From Flaccisagitta enflata (Eukaryota; Chaetognatha; Sagittoidea; Aphragmophora), in assembly GCA_965153355.1 (NCBI GenBank), contig OZ231127.1:44392001-44456000 (forward strand): a DNA stretch of 64,000 bases, given 5' to 3'. Shown one piece after another: positions 62,894 through 64,000 of the stretch. Under the pieces are notes generated by a model. That model did no database searches. It saw only the letters and a list, made by a program, of their open reading frames with translations, and had not been told where the DNA came from. Within the stretch, counting starts at the first letter, position 1; each line of letters begins with the position of its first letter. A program made the position numbers and the translations under genes.

Positions 62894-64000
62894 GTAATAT
62901 GAAACTGCGGTCTTTTCAGATTCTCAGTTGGTAGCGAAGACGTCAGGTGTGTGTGAGTGTGGCACTCTAACTTCATAAAATCTTTTCCTCTTGACCTTCT
63001 ACAGAATCACGGAATGATGATGGATTTCTTCCCTTGGAAAAAGAAACGCACTCCGCAATTGTTGTTTTACCTCAAAACTCAGCAGGTTTGAATTCAACCT
63101 AATGTAGCTAACTCAGCTTTATCATTTCTCAATTTTAATTATGATTGAATGATTTTTGCGATTTTTGTCTCATGAGAGACATGCGCGTTTCAAAACTTTG
63201 AAATCATTTATAATGTATTGATAATTAAAAAAGATAACTCTTCCTTCACCAGATTGAGTACACGGAAGAGTTTGTCGACTTCAAACCATCGCCTCCTAAA
63301 ATGCGGGCGTTGACGCGTCGATCGTGTTCGTCACTTCCGGTCGCCCAACCGGTTGTCGAGTCGAAAAAGGACAAACCTGAGAGAAAAGGACCTGGAAGAC
63401 GATCGCTCTCATCATCCATCGCCTTCTCTTCTTCCTCTGCCCCCGATTCCCCGACCAAGACTTCAAAATCGCCGGCTGCCACCTCCGCGAGGCAAAGTAC
63501 CGGCAACGCCATCAACAGGAGAAACGGCGCCAACAACGCCGGCTTCACGACGCCATCTTCGAAATCTTCCCCGCCGATCGTCCTTCGTGGCTCGACGACG
63601 ACAATAACGACGAGCGCGTCTTCCGGCGACGACGATGACGTCGTTGACGACGGCGCTTCCACCGCCTCAACTTCCGGCCGTCCCGGCAGACGGAATTCGT
63701 CGCGGGTCGTCGTCGTCGTCGAAGAGGACAGACCCTCGCCACGCGCGCGCAGTAAGGAAGACAAAAAAGAAACGGCATCTTCAACGCCAAAGGCGGGAAT
63801 GGGACATTCGAATCGATCGGCGACGGAGACGGAAGCGGGACGTGGTATTGGCAACCAAGCTGGCGAGAAAGACGAGAAACCCGCGTCGTTGCGAGAGAAA
63901 GGTTCTTTGCCGACGACGACGACACCCAAAGGAAAGAAAGATGACAAAGGGAGGAAAGGAGAGAAAATGGAGGAGAAGAGAGGAAAAGAAGATGGAAGTG
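62264..64000 (+). CDS. Chromatin-type protein, possibly EP400/Domino-like N-terminal region (partial)
   Basis: Exons 62264-62893, 63005-63085 and 63253 to the window end, all in phase 0, giving at least 486 residues. The first 170 residues are Ser/Lys/Glu-rich and disordered, with SP sites (KVSPSKRS, APTSPSKRRGK). Then a predicted coiled coil (LLEELDQSIESLEKERAENL) leads into TELFFLQ, NHGMMMDFFPWKKKRTPQLL and FYLKTQQIEYTEEF, the only conserved-looking part; it resembles, from memory, the 'FFLQxGGNMMDxxxWKKRPxPQL' block near the N-terminus of EP400/Domino remodellers. The rest is Ser/Thr/Lys/Asp-rich with acidic GDDDDVVDD and basic RSCSSLP patches. No ATPase or other named domain lies in the window. 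ATG chosen as the first that enters this frame. Confidence 0.6.
63005..63085 (+). CDS. EP400-like gene exon 2, conserved core
   Basis: 27 codons, NHGMMMDFFPWKKKRTPQLL, FYLKTQQ. Acceptor TTCTACAG|AATC, donor CAGCAG|GTTTGA. Confidence 0.78.
63253..64000 (+). CDS. EP400-like gene exon 3, open at the window end
   Basis: IEYTEEFVDFKPSPPKMRAL, then Ser/Thr/Lys/Arg/Asp-rich sequence. Acceptor CTTCACCAG|ATTG. The frame is still open at base 64,000. Confidence 0.7.
   Translation, partial: MEYTEEFVDFKPSPPKMRALTRRSCSSLPVAQPVVESKKDKPERKGPGRRSLSSSIAFSSSSAPDSPTKTSKSPAATSARQSTGNAINRRNGANNAGFTTPSSKSSPPIVLRGSTTTITTSASSGDDDDVVDDGASTASTSGRPGRRNSSRVVVVVEEDRPSPRARSKEDKKETASSTPKAGMGHSNRSATETEAGRGIGNQAGEKDEKPASLREKGSLPTTTTPKGKKDDKGRKGEKMEEKRGKEDGS

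Noticed and set aside
62365-62976. 203-residue minus-strand frame opposite the EP400-like exon 1
   Set aside because: Antisense shadow; the plus-strand frame continues through two phase-consistent exons with a conserved core.

Overview
The window is nuclear DNA of an animal, probably a marine or freshwater invertebrate. It carries multi-exon genes with GT-AG introns whose products belong to animal families: Mediator subunit MED13, a synaptophysin, a Kv-channel-interacting EF-hand protein and an EP400/Domino-like chromatin protein. Introns and intergenic DNA are packed with short non-autonomous transposons, hairpin-ended repeats and long (AG)n/(CT)n tracts. I cannot name the phylum. No prokaryotic, organellar, viral or CRISPR feature was seen.

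Layout: 1-18,030, minus strand: MED13. Fifteen coding exons, from the start codon at 18,030 to an exon ending at 2,158, give about 1,795 residues in unbroken phase; the C-terminal part lies left of the window. 18,031-24,873: promoter region of MED13, then repeats and no convincing gene. 24,874-34,942, plus strand: a complete three-exon synaptophysin-family gene of 277 residues; its 8.8-kb second intron holds a 21-bp minisatellite, an approximately 2-kb tandem duplication and many inserted elements. 34,943-41,659: repeats only. 41,660-43,858, minus strand: the last four coding exons of a KChIP-like gene (EF-hands 2-4); its 5' exons were not found. 43,859-60,050: repeats and a few unclassified open frames. 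60,051-61,798, minus strand: a small four-exon gene for a 140-residue Arg/Ser/Lys-rich basic protein. 62,171-64,000, plus strand: the 5' part of a large low-complexity, chromatin-type gene, head to head with the basic-protein gene across about 0.4 kb.

Repeats: at least nine elements have the form TA-CA(G/C)...(G/C)TG-TA, the terminal signature of Tc1/mariner-derived MITEs, several nested. Other interspersed families were separated by eye: F1 (inverted 'GGGCAGCGGCCCC' ends with a private tandem-repeat core), F2 (ending in an AGTCGCG...CGCGACT hairpin), F3 (starting near 'GCATCTCTATAAGAGGCTTTGTCCGTCC'-like sequence), F4 ('ATGGCGGCTRTCGCCG') and a fold-back family with 'GGGTGCTTCACATAGC' ends. 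The duplicated 2-kb block gives an empty-versus-filled site comparison showing that an F2 element inserted. In the KChIP-like gene, complementary (CT)n and (AG)n tracts abut the outer splice sites of two adjacent exons.

The genes have no obvious joint pathway. Three (MED13, the basic protein, the EP400-like gene) look nuclear; two (synaptophysin, KChIP) are typical of secretory or excitable cells.
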